Below are positions 35,925-46,926 of a stretch of DNA of 64,000 nt, one piece after another (positions within the stretch are counted from its first letter, which is position 1; each line of letters starts with the position of its first letter). Source of the stretch: Calcarisporiella thermophila CBS 279.70 (lineage: Eukaryota > Calcarisporiellomycota); the NCBI RefSeq assembly GCF_041956535.1, contig NW_027192200.1:329477-393476 (forward strand), read 5' to 3'. Made by a program: the position numbers and the translations under genes. The notes beneath the pieces were generated by a model that saw only the letters and a list, made by a program, of their open reading frames with translations, made no database searches and was not told where the DNA came from.

Positions 35925-37979
35925 GCAACATCGTTCCGTTTTTCCCCTCAATGGTTGTCTCCATACCTTTGTATTTTATTCTACTGTTACTGCATTTCTT
36001 TTCTCTGCTTTTGCTGCCCTTCTTTTTTGTTTACTTGTGTAGAAACTAAACTCATATTTAATAGATATCTCGGTTTCCTTTTTTTTTCAATACAACATCT
36101 TGGAATATCACTTATCTTCGATTCTGCCCCAAGTCTAAGTCTCGAGAAATTCATTTATTCCCGACCTTTTTTACGAAGTGTTTCCTGAGTTGTTAGTGAG
36201 ATAGAAAAGACTTTCACATCCTAGTCAACGCTCCTGGCGTAACCTGCTGTGGTTGGCCAGTGTGTAGGGGATAATTAAGATTTTGAAATCTAGCACGAAT
36301 TTAGATGGGGTGCTTACTAGATAGAAGAATGTACTTGATTTCCTTGTATTTTCAATACTAAACGCTCCGAAAAGAGTAAGAGGGCTGAAAAAAGGACTCA
36401 CTACCCATATCCTGGATGACAGCATAGATCTATGATCCAGTTTGACCGCTGAGGAAGCTAAATGTCTGATTGCTCACCGTTGAAGAGTATTCAAGTCAGT
36501 ATCGAATGGACTAAGCATTATGTTTTTTATAGTTATCGTTTCTCATGGATATACTGCAGCCATTGGTTTGCATATCCGGCCTCCTCGATTCAGTTTTCGA
36601 CTGCCAGGCGCTCAGATATTGTCTGGAAATCGAGTTTGCCAACTCTTGATACCTGGAACAAATGATGCCATATAAACGATTTTGGCATAGTGCCTCGTTG
36701 GCATTTTGAGAATCCATCACTTCATATCCAAACATGAAGGCTTTGACCAAAATTTGAAAACCATATTAACAGATTGCTCTTACAAGTTCCTAGGGGCTTT
36801 TTTTTTACATTTGTTTGACTATGATTTTGATTGACTCAATTGTCAGGATCTGAATTTAGGAAAGACGGGTCTCTCTTGTCTCCAATGTTGGAGAGCACGA
36901 CTCTCCCTTCATCCATTCTTTTTGTTCAATGTCGAATATTACTATATTCATGAATTAGAGTGATATAATATGCATTAACTAATTTATCTTTTGTACTCTG
37001 CGGGTGATCACCCGTGTCTTCATAGCTGTTCAGTACTCTGCACTTTCCTAACAGGCCCTTTGCAAAGTGCTGCTCGTAGCTTCTCGACCTGTACAGAATA
37101 AACTTGTGGAAAATATTTGATAGGGGACGCGTAGATAAATCGCAATCTTGGTTCATGATAGTATCGAATGCCAAGGTAAGCAGCTCAACCCCTCTACGCG
37201 AACTTGGAATGGTTCCTGTCTTGAGGTTTTAGGCTTCAGCTGGAGTGCAAGTCGAGTTTCAGGGCGTAATATGGCCTTGAGCAAGCATGCATTCGGATGA
37301 AACCACGTAAAGCCCCGGCTTCTTCGGCATATTATCGCCGGATGCATCTGCAAATGGGAGAGCGGGCAGTGTCCAAAAGCTTTTGACATAAGCATTGCTT
37401 CTGCATCGAACCGGCCTGCGAGACCTCGCCACAAAACCAGTGGAGATGCGGCCCAGTGTTGGTGCCCTGGCGCTCAAAAGGGCGATTCGGCCTTAGCCGG
37501 ACGATTCAGCGGCTAGCAGGGCCAATTTGTCCCTTAGCTGGGTGGTGATACAGTGTCGACTGGCAGAGGTGTGCATTGCACACCTCGTGAGCCTAAGCCG
37601 AATTGGCGCGATTTTCCACGACGGTTAAAGAAGGAAGTTATTGACTGGCCCTGGTGTTGGCCAAGTGTTGGCCCGTTGGCTTTTAAGGAAAGAAACACCG
37701 CCCCACTACGACTCCACAAAAGTGATCTTCGCAATAAAACTGGAAAATGGCTCCAAGCCACGCGTTTCATGATTGGAACCTTAAAACGCTCTAAGCTGAC
37801 TTTTTTCACTCTTACTGAATTTAAAGTAATGCGTGCCTCTTTAATTTAATACTGAGAACATTACATCCCGGGTTCCCTCCCACCCCCCTACTGCCACCCC
37901 CTCTAATACCTTTTTTTTTTCCTCTTTCTCTCCTACAAAGCACATTTTACTTGCCCTTCTTTTCCCCATTTTTCCCCCC
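35925..37979. other. Long intergenic region, with a GC-richer block
   Basis: No gene recognised in 2 kb. A GC-richer block at about 37180-37700 contains a hairpin GAGGTGTGC-ATT-GCACACCTC (about 37567-37587) and open frames on both strands without motifs. It might be an old insertion. Downstream of 37860 a pyrimidine-rich leader precedes the F-box/WD40 start. Confidence 0.4.
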
Positions 37980-39428
37980 ATGCCTGGTCTTATTTCTCAT
38001 ATATCCACTTTAGTTTCACTCCGACGCTCCGGCTCTACCTCTGCCTCCATCATCACGAAAACTTCTGACCTCTCCGCCCCCAAATCCTGGCGAAGATGGC
38101 GCTCTGTACACGAGAAACGCAGAAAGCGTACCTCTTTCCTAAACCGATGTCAGAAGATTCTTGATGGCATGGGGCGTAGGTCGGAGGAGAGGTTCGACGA
38201 AGGGTATGATCAGCAAACCGTAGGCACCCGACGAATAGGTAACCAGAGGATATCTCCGAGATTCTGATTGGCATCCTCGCTCACCGCAGCCAATTGTGCT
38301 TTTCCCTTCTCAGACTTCTTAGGAAGCCTACCCTATGAACTTATCTTACATATTCAGAGCTTCATGGATGCCAAATCGGTGGCTCGCGCGTCGCTTGTCT
38401 CGAAGGAATGGAATCGCATGATGAATGATCCCAATCTATGGCGTACGTTCTATCTTGTCGAGTATCATCACTATGCTGTTCCGTTCCCCCTCAGCCCCTC
38501 CCACTGGAAGCAAATATATATTCTGCGGACAAGACTCGAGGCTCGGTGGCGCAAGGGCGACTGCACCACCCGCAGTGTGCTCGCCCACGGCGACAGCATC
38601 TACTGCTTGCAATATGATGACCAGAAAATTGTCACGGGGTCCCGCGATCGTACCATCAAGATCTGGGACTCGAATACCCTCAAGCTTTCGCGTACCCTCG
38701 AGGGAGCCCACACGGGGAGCATTCTATGTTTGCAGTATGACGATGAGCTGATGATATCCGGATCCAGCGATTCCACGTGTGTCCTGTGGTCGATGAAGAC
38801 TCTGAAGCCGCTTCAGCGCCTCACCGGCCACACCGGCGGCGTCCTCGATCTCTGCATGAATGAAAGGTGGATTGCCACGAGCTCGAAAGACGGCACAGTG
38901 CGCGTGTGGGACCGGGTGGAGAAGGTGTGCCTTAGGGTGTTGAGGGGCCATTCACGCCCCGTCAATGCGGTGCGAATGCATGGAAATCGAATTGTGTCGG
39001 CCTCAGGCGATGGCATCGCCAAACTCTGGTGCTTGGAGTCTGGGAAGACCCTCGCCACCTTCCGTGGGCACTCGCGGGGACTCGCTTGCGTGCTATTCGA
39101 TGGGCAGCGCATCATCACCGGCGGCAACGATCGATGTGTGAAGATATGGTCGGTGGATGGAAGCTGTCTGTTGACCCTCGAGGGACACACCGATCTCGTC
39201 CGCTCAATGCATCTCTACGGGCGCTATCTGGTGACGGGCTCCTACGACCAGACCATCCGAGTGTGGGATTTGGAGTGGGGCATGTGCGTGCTGTGCTTTG
39301 AAGACATTCATACTAGCTGGGTGTTTGACGTGAAATGCGATGCTCGCCGGATCATCAGCGCCAGCCAAGATCGCAAGCTTATCATGCTTGACTTTGGGCA
39401 TGGGATCGAAGCCTCTCCATTGGTCTGA
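37980..39428 (+). CDS. F-box/WD40 repeat protein
   Basis: Two exons (37980-38238, 38290-39428). The 51-base intron has a TTCTGAT branch site and a CCGCAG acceptor and joins the frames in phase. The product is 465 residues. The basic N-terminus (WRRWRSVHEKRRKRTSFL) is followed by an F-box (FLGSLPYELILHIQSFMDAKSVARASLVSKEWNRMM, about residues 92-130). Seven WD repeats complete the protein, e.g. KIVTGSRDRTIKIWDS, LMISGSSDSTCVLW, WIATSSKDGTVRVWDR, RIITGGNDRCVKIW, YLVTGSYDQTIRVWD. Domain order is that of Cdc4/Met30/beta-TrCP adaptors of SCF ligases. Which of these it matches cannot be told; the WD propeller picks phosphorylated targets in the relatives. Most of the second exon is GC-richer than its flanks. 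Confidence 0.92.
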
Positions 39429-39626
39429 GGAACAGTTTATGTGAGGCGATTTCATTGTTATCTTCACGATCTTTTATTAACCTACTTTTACCACGATAAG
39501 AAACCTATTTATGTAATTTATATGTTGAAACAATATTGCTTGCTTTGATCACTGTGTTGCATTTTTTTTTTTTGCTATGATTAATGTAATTTGTCTCTTG
39601 ATATCACCAACTAGTCGTCACCAACG

Positions 39627-39739
39627 CGAAAACTCCTGACTTCTCAGCTCCCATATCATGGTGAAGACTGCATTTGTACACGAGAAAACGCATAAATTAT
39701 ACCTCTTTCCTAAATCCAATATAAAAGATGATTGATGTC
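39627..39739 (+). repeat. Decayed duplicate of F-box/WD40 exon 1
   Basis: The segment follows 38056-38168 base by base with point changes and tiny compensating indels. Both have CGAAAACT-x-CTGAC-x-TCTC at the start, GTACACGAGAAA in the middle, TACCTCTTTCCTAAA near the end and TTGAT(G)-x-C at the close. Stops and shifts destroy the frame. It lies in direct orientation 1571 bp downstream. Confidence 0.75.
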
Positions 39740-39959
39740 GACAACATCGTTAACTCACTAAATGGTGGGCATAAATAGACGCAATAAAATAAGTGCAAAA
39801 GAAATTTATTGAGTTATGGATTAGAGTATTCCTAAAGTCAGTTCTTTAACGTTAATCGTAAGTATATTCCATCCAAGATTTCAATACTGCACTTTCAGGG
39901 GAGCAATTGTACGGTACAATCGTAAATAATTGCCATTCGTAATACCAAAAAACCAAATC

Positions 39960-41085
39960 TCACGCAAGCACTTTTCCATAGTTAATACTTTTCAAATAAG
40001 CCTCCAGTTCCACCCATTCGATTCCCAGCTCTTTTCTCGATTCAGCGAGGTCGGATAGCTCTTCTCCACTCAGAGTACTATTGAAAAACTCAAATACTTC
40101 AAGATTTACGGGAAGGTCATCGGGGTTAACATCTTCGGGTGGAAGAAAGTGGTAAACGTGCTCAATGCCGGAAACTAGAGAAATAGTGTGAACTCGACAT
40201 GAACATAAAAAAGACCTTTTAGAAGCTAAATGGACACATATCTTTGGTTGCTATCTCGGCAAATTCGGGAAAAGTGTAGCTTTTAGCGGTTAGATGCAGA
40301 TGCTTGCCAATAAATTTTTCCCTGTTGGAGAGAATGGCAACCACAGCTTTCTGTAAAAGTTCATCGGCAATTATCGGGATAAGTCTATGTGAATAGTTGT
40401 AGAACGAAGGGGTTGATTGCTTACCCCAGTGACGATACTGGCTGCTAGCATTCCCACTTTATGTTCAGGTTTGATAAAGTGTTTGATATATACCTTGTCA
40501 CCTTTTTCAGCGGTCGAAATGCTCTTATTTTGGTAACTAAACCCGTGTATAATGGTTTCATAATAAAACCCGAGATTGACAAAGGTGGCTGGGAGACCGA
40601 TCTCTTTTACGTACTCCTCTTCACGCGCCTTGTCATCAAACTGCTCTACTTTGGCTTTTCCCCCAGACGCTTTCTCTATACTCATCAATGTGCTCCAAAT
40701 GAAATGTTGAACACAATTGGCAAGGGCAGCGTCCGCCATACTTTTTCCTTGGCGGAACTCCTCTCCTGGTTTCCTATTATTAGGGCCATAGGGATTTGTA
40801 ACTGCATAGACAGCATACGCTCCTGTAAAGCAACGCTTCATGTCATCTTCGCTCGATAAATTTCCTTTAACCACTTCGGCTCCTAGCGCAGCCAGCAATC
40901 TGGCTTTTTCGGAATCGGGGTTACGAGTGATAGCCCGCACGTGATACTTCCCTGATTGCAGGAGAGCTTTTGCTACAGAACCGCCTAATAATTATAATAA
41001 TATCATTTGAATAGAGTTCACATTAAGTTGAAGTAGTTTTCTCAATAAGAGAGTTACCCTGAGCACCTGTAGCAAATAACTCCGA
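39960..41085 (-). CDS. NmrA-like NAD(P)-binding protein, 5' end uncertain
   Basis: Ends TGA at 39962-39960. The main exon (40990-40420) reads GGSVAKALLQSGKYHVRAIT, KARLLAALGAEVVKGNLSS, CFTGAYAVYAVTNP, FRQGKSMADAALANCVQHFI and FVNLGFYYETI, all typical of the NmrA-like/HSCARG family of atypical short-chain dehydrogenases that sense NADP. Two further exons give KAVVAILSNREKFIGKHLHL and the end LEAYLKSINYGK. Upstream, an exon fragment reading LFATGAQG continues the glycine motif across an intron, but the first Gly of GATGxQG is absent and I find no start ATG in frame. Either a short first exon was missed or the 5' end is decayed. Confidence 0.75.
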
Positions 41086-41089
41086 TATT

Positions 41090-41846
41090 ACCAAAGCGGA
41101 TAGTGTTCCCACACTGGGGCCTATGAATTAGAGAGAATGCCAAAAGGTAGTTTATAGCAAGAGAATATCCTTCTTGTTCTGTTCCCTTAATATTGCCACC
41201 GGGGTGGATTAAAATGTAAAGTTCAGATGTAAAGCTCAAATGTAAAGTTCGGTGAAGGTCGAGAAATCTGACAGGGTTAATAAACACTAATATATTATCG
41301 CAGCTTATACTCTATTAATCCCAGTTTAATGTTTTTTATTATTACAGTATTTAATTATCCCAAGTCAACTAGCAATGCTATTTGAGCAATGTCGCATAAG
41401 TATGTGCCGTAATAGCAAACTCATTTTGTTCTTCATAACCCATTGAATTCTTAAGGGCCTCAGGTGAGGAACTATCAGGTGAAATCAAGAGAAGGCTAAG
41501 GTTTCTGAGTGTTTAGAGAACTGGTACACGCTATAATGCCTATATTAATTCTTGACTTTGCGATATACAATGCCAATGGTTTGTAATGCTCCCCACAAGA
41601 TATGCATCGGGGATGATTGCTTGATTTGGTTACTTTAATTGCTTTTGAAATATATGTAGTATCGATACGCCTTATTCATATGCTTTTATCGAGCAGGAGG
41701 AGAAAAATATTTATAAAAAAAGGATGAAAAGGTCTTCTATAGACAACCTTTGATAGTTAAAAGACAACAAAAACCCCTACAAAAGAAAATAGGATCCGTT
41801 TCAAGCAAAATAAATACCGCACACCTATAATACAATAAATATGAGT
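41090..41846. other. AT-rich intergenic region
   Basis: No feature recognised beyond a TTATAAAAAAAGG TATA-like stretch near 41710. Confidence 0.4.
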
Positions 41847-43513
41847 CTATTGGGCTTTAAGGCGGAAGGCGTCCACACATATGGTGATGACTCCGATGAC
41901 GATTTCAAAAAAAATCAGGATGATGACAATCCATTCCAATTGTTCGCCTATCCAAATGTACAGAGGGGTTTTCGGGTAAGACTCTGCTATAAGTCACGGA
42001 CCAGCCAAAGTAGAACCGATTTGCTTACCGTGGGTACTCGTCAAATGTTCCTTTAACATATCCAATAGGTCAGAAATGACCGCCATGCGCTGATTCAGCA
42101 ACTCGACTCGCTGCGAAATTTCCAGATATTTGCGGGTGGATTGGTATAGAGGCTCGAGCTTGAAAATAGAGAGGAAAAAAAACAAGTCAGGTCCATCCTA
42201 GGTGGTTTCCTGCATAAACCACACGGATTGCTATGAAATAATTACCTGTGGTTCAGACCAAAAAATTTCAGGCGTGTCCAACACATTTGACACAAGATTG
42301 ATGTTGATGCGCATAATAAATAATCGACCTATCATTTTTGTGATTCCAGTCCTAGGACAAGGTAGGAGCGGTTAGAGCAGCGATGGAGGGAAGAGAACGA
42401 CAATGCTAAGAGCAAATTCGACTTACCTAGAAAGGTGCACTTTTCCGCTTTGAGCCATGGTCTGTGGAATATGCTTGGTGCTTTCTATTGTGTCGTCAAC
42501 GAGTCCTTCGAAAAGGGTTAATTTTGTAGACTGCGCAATACCATGGGCAATGGCTAGTTTAACCATGTAGTTTCCAGGGTGACGCAAGGTTATGATATCG
42601 TTATATATTCTGTTCGGAAAAAAAGAGGATTTAATAGTGAAGCGAAACGACCATGGTGGGAGTCAACGTGTCCTACTTTGGCTGTGCAGATGCATCGTAG
42701 CAATACAATAACTCTTCGGTCTCCACGTCCTTGGCATCTTTTTTTTTTCCAATTAGAAAACTCTCTTCCATTTTTCAATGAGCAAATAGTCAAGGAAGTA
42801 ATACCTAGTTTTTCCTCTTCGAATTTCGAGAGTTCGGACAGGAGTTGTCGCTCTTGCTGCACAGTCATACCCCAAAACACAACGACTCCATAGTCAAAAA
42901 AGAAGATTTGAGAGTCGGGTTCATATTTACCATTCGGGGCGTCCTCCTCTATGCGGATGAGGTCCTGTGCAGTGTGGAAGTTGAATGAAAAGGGGGTGAA
43001 GATGCTAGAGAAAGTGGAATTCAATGTCAGTCTCTCGCCAACTTTGGTTGAAGAAGATCACTTACACCTCATCGAAACGCTTTGGCGAAGTTGCATTGGT
43101 GGATTTGAGCGATTGGAGATATGCCATCAGCTCCTTCATTTTGTAGGAACTTGCGGTGCAGTAGGCAGTTACCCGTGGCAGCAAATCCACGGGCCGAGGC
43201 TGAGAATCTTCAAAGGGTGCACCCTCAACTCCATCTTCTAGGGGAAAGAGGGCTAATTTCTGACTGGTTTTCGTTGTTCCTATCCATTTAATGATAAAAA
43301 TGTAAGCATTGAATTCCGATTCGCCTGAAGAGAAAGACAGAGAAGGAGGAGGGGATTACGATTTGGCTGCTTGGGCTTGTTACGGGTGTTCGCGGCCGCG
43401 TTGGCGTTCGAGGACTGGAATGAGACGGTGAGAGCTGGCTTCGACTGTTCCTCGGCGGACGCATTGCGCCGTTTGTTCGGAGACGATTTTTTTGGCCAGT
43501 TTGTGGTATTCAT
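41847..43513 (-). CDS. RMD1/DUF155-family mitochondrial membrane protein
   Basis: Start ATG at 43513, stop TAG at 41849-41847. Exons encode a basic Ser/Asn-rich N-terminus, VTAYCTASSYKMKELMAYLQ, a DSQIFFFDYGVVVFWGMT strand, HPGNYMVKLAIAHGIAQSTK, LYQSTRKYLEISQRVELLNQ and MLKEHLTSTHG. The final exon, spliced after STHG, reads EQLEWIVIILIFFEIVIGVI, a single C-terminal membrane helix. This is the complete DUF155 layout (Rmd1/Rmd8/RMND1). The family sits in mitochondrial or other membranes; RMND1 supports mitochondrial translation. A plus-strand ORF over the last exon is only its antisense shadow. Confidence 0.9.
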
Positions 43514-44574
43514 GCTGGATTCGACAACAAAGGGCCGATATGCGTGAAGGGATCAGGAGTGAGAATCTTTAAAGAAAAAAAAGAATATGCAACGAAATTT
43601 AGCTGTCAAATTCGATGAACTCTGTTTCCGAGCCACCTTCAAAATCAGTAACCCAATGCATGTATGGTAAAACGGAATAGCAATAATCGGAACATCAATG
43701 TCGCTTACTACTTTGACAGATAATATTGGTATGTCAATTAATACGAGGAGAAAAGACAGGTCCTGTCGCCCGTTTAACGTGCTTTTAGGTCGCATAATAA
43801 TGTATTCAAAAGCAACAATGAAAATAGACGCCTTCACACCTAGTTATCCCACGGATAAACATAACAAACCTTTTAATTTTTAAAATTAAAGTATTTTCCG
43901 TAAAGACCCTCGAAAAGAAACGAGCCAGTTCCAAGCCAATTCAAGAGAGGTTATGACGATAGGCCGTACTTAGCTGGTCTCGTCAGAGACGAGAGCTTCC
44001 TGAGGGATCCCAGCTCAGTTAGAGATTTGAAGTAAATAATACCATAGTCAAGAGCTATTCCCAATATTGCCAGCAACCAATTCGCTGAAGTAAAAAGCCA
44101 GAGTATGGTCTTTGCAGAGGAATTTGTGGGCGGACCCTATTCCAGAATTCTATCAGGCCCATTGCGCGGTCTATGGACGATCTGTGTGCATCCTCCCAAG
44201 AGATTCGTTCTGCCGTATTGTTAATCCACCATCCATCATAGCAGGATTTTAAGCTAATATAACTCGACACATAGGTTGAGATTGAGAATCGGCAAGTCAG
44301 AGAAAAGCGGCAGCATGAATGACAGTAGAGGACTCGTTCATGCCTGCTGTCTGTCCATGGATACATCAGAGTAGTCATAGTGTAAAGCGCATGAGCAAAA
44401 TTGACGAGCGACAACCATGAGATACCATGCGGTTCCCAGAAAAGCAGTCACGTGTTCGTGGCGGGTTCTTTTTCCCTATGCTTCGAGCAGCTATCGACTA
44501 GTTCTTAATTCTCCTGGGTACCCCCCTTTTTATTCTCTTCCCATTTCTACCGAATTCTACTCAAGGTTCAGACC
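43514..44574. other. Intergenic; compositional transition zone
   Basis: Contains the divergent promoters of the DUF155 and CLYBL genes. A 40-codon plus-strand frame beginning MVFAEEFVGGPYSRILSGPL at about 44106 and a longer antisense frame over it are not recognised. Confidence 0.4.
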
Positions 44575-46166
44575 ATGCTAAGTAGTAGACCCTTTGTATC
44601 TCTCGCCCTTCGCCCGCTCCCCTCCCTCACCGCCCGTAATTTGGTCCGCGCTTTCGCCACCGACTCGCGGCCCTCCTCGCTCCAGTCCACGGAGTCAAGC
44701 GGGGTGCGACCGCGACGTGCGCTATTCTACAGTAAGTCAGGATCTATTATCGTACATTGCTATTTCATTCCAAACGAAATACTCTTCCTTCTCGTTTGAT
44801 TATTGATTTATGAATCATCCTTTTTTTTTCGTTAGTTCCTGGGAGTGACGAGCGTAAACTTAAATCTTCACTGAAATCGAATGCCGACTGTCTGGTTTAC
44901 GATCTCGAAGACGGGGTTGCATTCAATCGCAAGGGTGCAGCGCGTGGGATGATATTGGATGCTCTCGAGGTTAATTTCAAGCTTTTATATCCCCATTAGA
45001 AGTGGGAAAAGTAAAAACTAAATCCATTGACATCTCGTGTCGTTTAGGCTGTGAAAGATAGAAGAGAACGAGCAGTAAGGATCAATGCAGTGGGTTCGGG
45101 GCTTGAGCTGGATGACTTGAATGTGGTGGTAAGTTTTGCATGAATATTGCTGAATTTCAAAATGGGTTCAAGGTGATTTATTATGTATTGTGTTGGTCTC
45201 CTTTTTCTCCTTCCATGATCCCCTTAATAGCTACACTCGAAATCGCTTCAGGCTATTGTTATTCCCAAGGTCCAGTCGGCTAAGGATGTGCAGTTTGTAA
45301 GCCAGATGATTGACACAGTGGCGCCCGAGGTTACGTATGTAGAGCGCCCTCATCTTATAGCTAGTCGGACCCCTGATTCATATTATGCCATGTTATCATA
45401 GGCGGCGTAACATCCGCTTGATTGCAAGTATAGAGAGCGCATTAGCTATTATGAACCTGAAGGAGATTGCTACTTCGGACCCACGGTTAGACGCGTTGAT
45501 TGTGAGCTATTTGTATTCATTTCTTCACCCATTAGAAATTCATTGGTAACCCTCCCACTCATCAAGTTTGCCGCCGAAGACTACTGTGCGGATACCGGAA
45601 TCACGCGTTCACCCCACCGCACAGAGCTTCTTTTTGCACGCGGGGCCGTGGTGAATGCCGCCGTGGCCTTTGGGCTGCAAGCGATTGATCTGGTGTGCTT
45701 TGATTACCAGGACGATGCGATTCTGGAGGAGGAATGCCGGGAAGGCCGAGGCATGGGCTTCTCCGGGAAACAAGCCATCCACCCACGACAAATTGATACC
45801 ATTCAGAAGATGTTCCTCCCGGATCAAGCCGGTAATGGCATAATCCTCTCCCCCTGTTGAGGCTCATTTTCTCATTCTCTATTTATCCATCTTCCCCTCT
45901 CCTCCTCAATGTGTATTGTAGATTTGGAGAGAGCGGTCCGAATCGTGGAGGGCTATGAGCAGCACTCGGTGAAGGGAATTGGCGCGTTTGCGCTCGACGG
46001 AAAAGTGGTGGATCTTCCGGTGGTGAAGTGGGCAGAGCGACTGATTGCCAAGGCAAAAGCCGCGGAGATGCCCATCGCTTCCTCCTCCTCCTCCTCCACC
46101 GCCTCAGCCTCCCCGTCCTCATCTAACCCTTCTGCCAGCTCTGACACCTCTGCTTCCAAGAAATAA
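44575..46166 (+). CDS. CLYBL-like citramalyl-CoA lyase/citrate lyase beta-like protein
   Basis: Seven or so exons. A mitochondrial presequence is likely (MLSSRPFVSLALRPLPSLTA, rich in Arg and Ser without acids). The HpcH/HpaI aldolase fold shows VPGSDERKLKSSLKSNADCL, the Mg-binding YDLEDGV, RVRIN-like AVRINAVGSG, IVIPKVQSAKDV, RLIASIESALAI, FAAEDYCADTGI and GKQAIHPRQIDTI. Human CLYBL cleaves (3S)-citramalyl-CoA to pyruvate and acetyl-CoA, part of C5 (itaconate) breakdown in mitochondria. The last 30 codons are a Ser/Ala-rich tail derived from a TCC-type simple repeat, which is unusual. It is convergent with the HD-domain gene. Confidence 0.92.
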
Positions 46167-46290
46167 TGGTAAACAGGGGGATATATTATATTGGCTTTAT
46201 ACAACTACAAAATCCAATAAAGAATATGATTGTCTTCCACATCCGCCCATCCCAGCCCTCCAAAGCATGCATAATGCAAAATAAAACACG

Positions 46291-46926
46291 CTACTGCAAG
46301 ACCCTCTGGTTCAAAAGGTGCCGAATGGCCATCTCCTTGTACGCCTCTAATCCCGGGGTCGAGAGCCCGACGACCTTGGCGCGGTCGTCCCACAGCCGAA
46401 GTTGGACCTTTTCGCGGAAAAGGGGATCGGCCTCGAAGCTTTTCACCTGTTCAGGGGTGAACGGGCCGCCCTGGTACTTGAGCGAGGCCTTGCTGGCATC
46501 GCTCAGCGCGTCGTAGTAGGCTTGGTCGGTGGCGGTCAGATAGCGTTTTGCGATTACGTGCGCCTCCGTGAGCTGGGCCACCTTCTCGCTAAAGCCGAGG
46601 CGTCGCAGATACTGGCCCCCGATAAACTCGTGGCCCTTGACCCCGACCTTCACGGTCTCGGCCGAAGGGGATGCGTTCTTCAGTTCGGCGGCCTCGGCGA
46701 TGATGGCGGTGGCGGTGGCCCCGTCGCAGAATTGGCCGATGTCATGGAGCAGAGCGGCCAGGATGGTGTCGTCGTCGGCGTTGGCGTCAGCGGCCTGTTT
46801 AGCGGTCTGCAGCGAGTGCTCGAGCTGCGAGATGGCCTCTCCTAGATACTCTTTTCTGCTTCCCTCCTCGAGCAAGGCGAAGAGGCTCTCCACGGTGTGT
46901 TGTGCGAGTTGGCGCGCTTCCTGCAT
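46291..46926 (-). CDS. PhnZ/TmpB-type HD-domain mixed-valent diiron oxygenase
   Basis: Single exon of 211 residues from the ATG at 46926. The frame is open further up but without an ATG, and a CTCTCTCCCATGCAG stretch could be a splice acceptor, so a short spliced N-terminus is possible. Residues 27-41 read YLGEAISQLEHSLQT, the Y-x-G-E-x-x-S-Q-x-x-H signature that separates PhnZ/TmpB-type oxygenases from ordinary HD phosphohydrolases. Metal ligands are all visible: His37, His61-Asp62 (LLHDIG), His99 (KGHE), His123 (EAHVIAKRYL), Asp180 (LRLWDDRAK). In bacteria these enzymes oxidatively cleave 1-hydroxyphosphonates with O2, releasing phosphate. The divergent neighbour is the partner dioxygenase, which strongly supports the assignment. 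Substrate is unknown. Confidence 0.88.
   Translation of the reverse strand: MQEARQLAQHTVESLFALLEEGSRKEYLGEAISQLEHSLQTAKQAADANADDDTILAALLHDIGQFCDGATATAIIAEAAELKNASPSAETVKVGVKGHEFIGGQYLRRLGFSEKVAQLTEAHVIAKRYLTATDQAYYDALSDASKASLKYQGGPFTPEQVKSFEADPLFREKVQLRLWDDRAKVVGLSTPGLEAYKEMAIRHLLNQRVLQ

Noticed and set aside
41841-42056. Plus-strand ORF opening with an acidic DDSDDDFKKNQDDD stretch
   Set aside because: It is antisense to the last exon of the RMD1/DUF155 gene, whose minus-strand reading gives the expected EQLEWIVIILIFFEIVIGVI membrane helix joined in phase to STHG.
44055-44414. 119-codon minus-strand frame upstream of CLYBL
   Set aside because: No motif, Cys/Trp/Ser-rich shadow-like composition, overlaps another open frame on the opposite strand.
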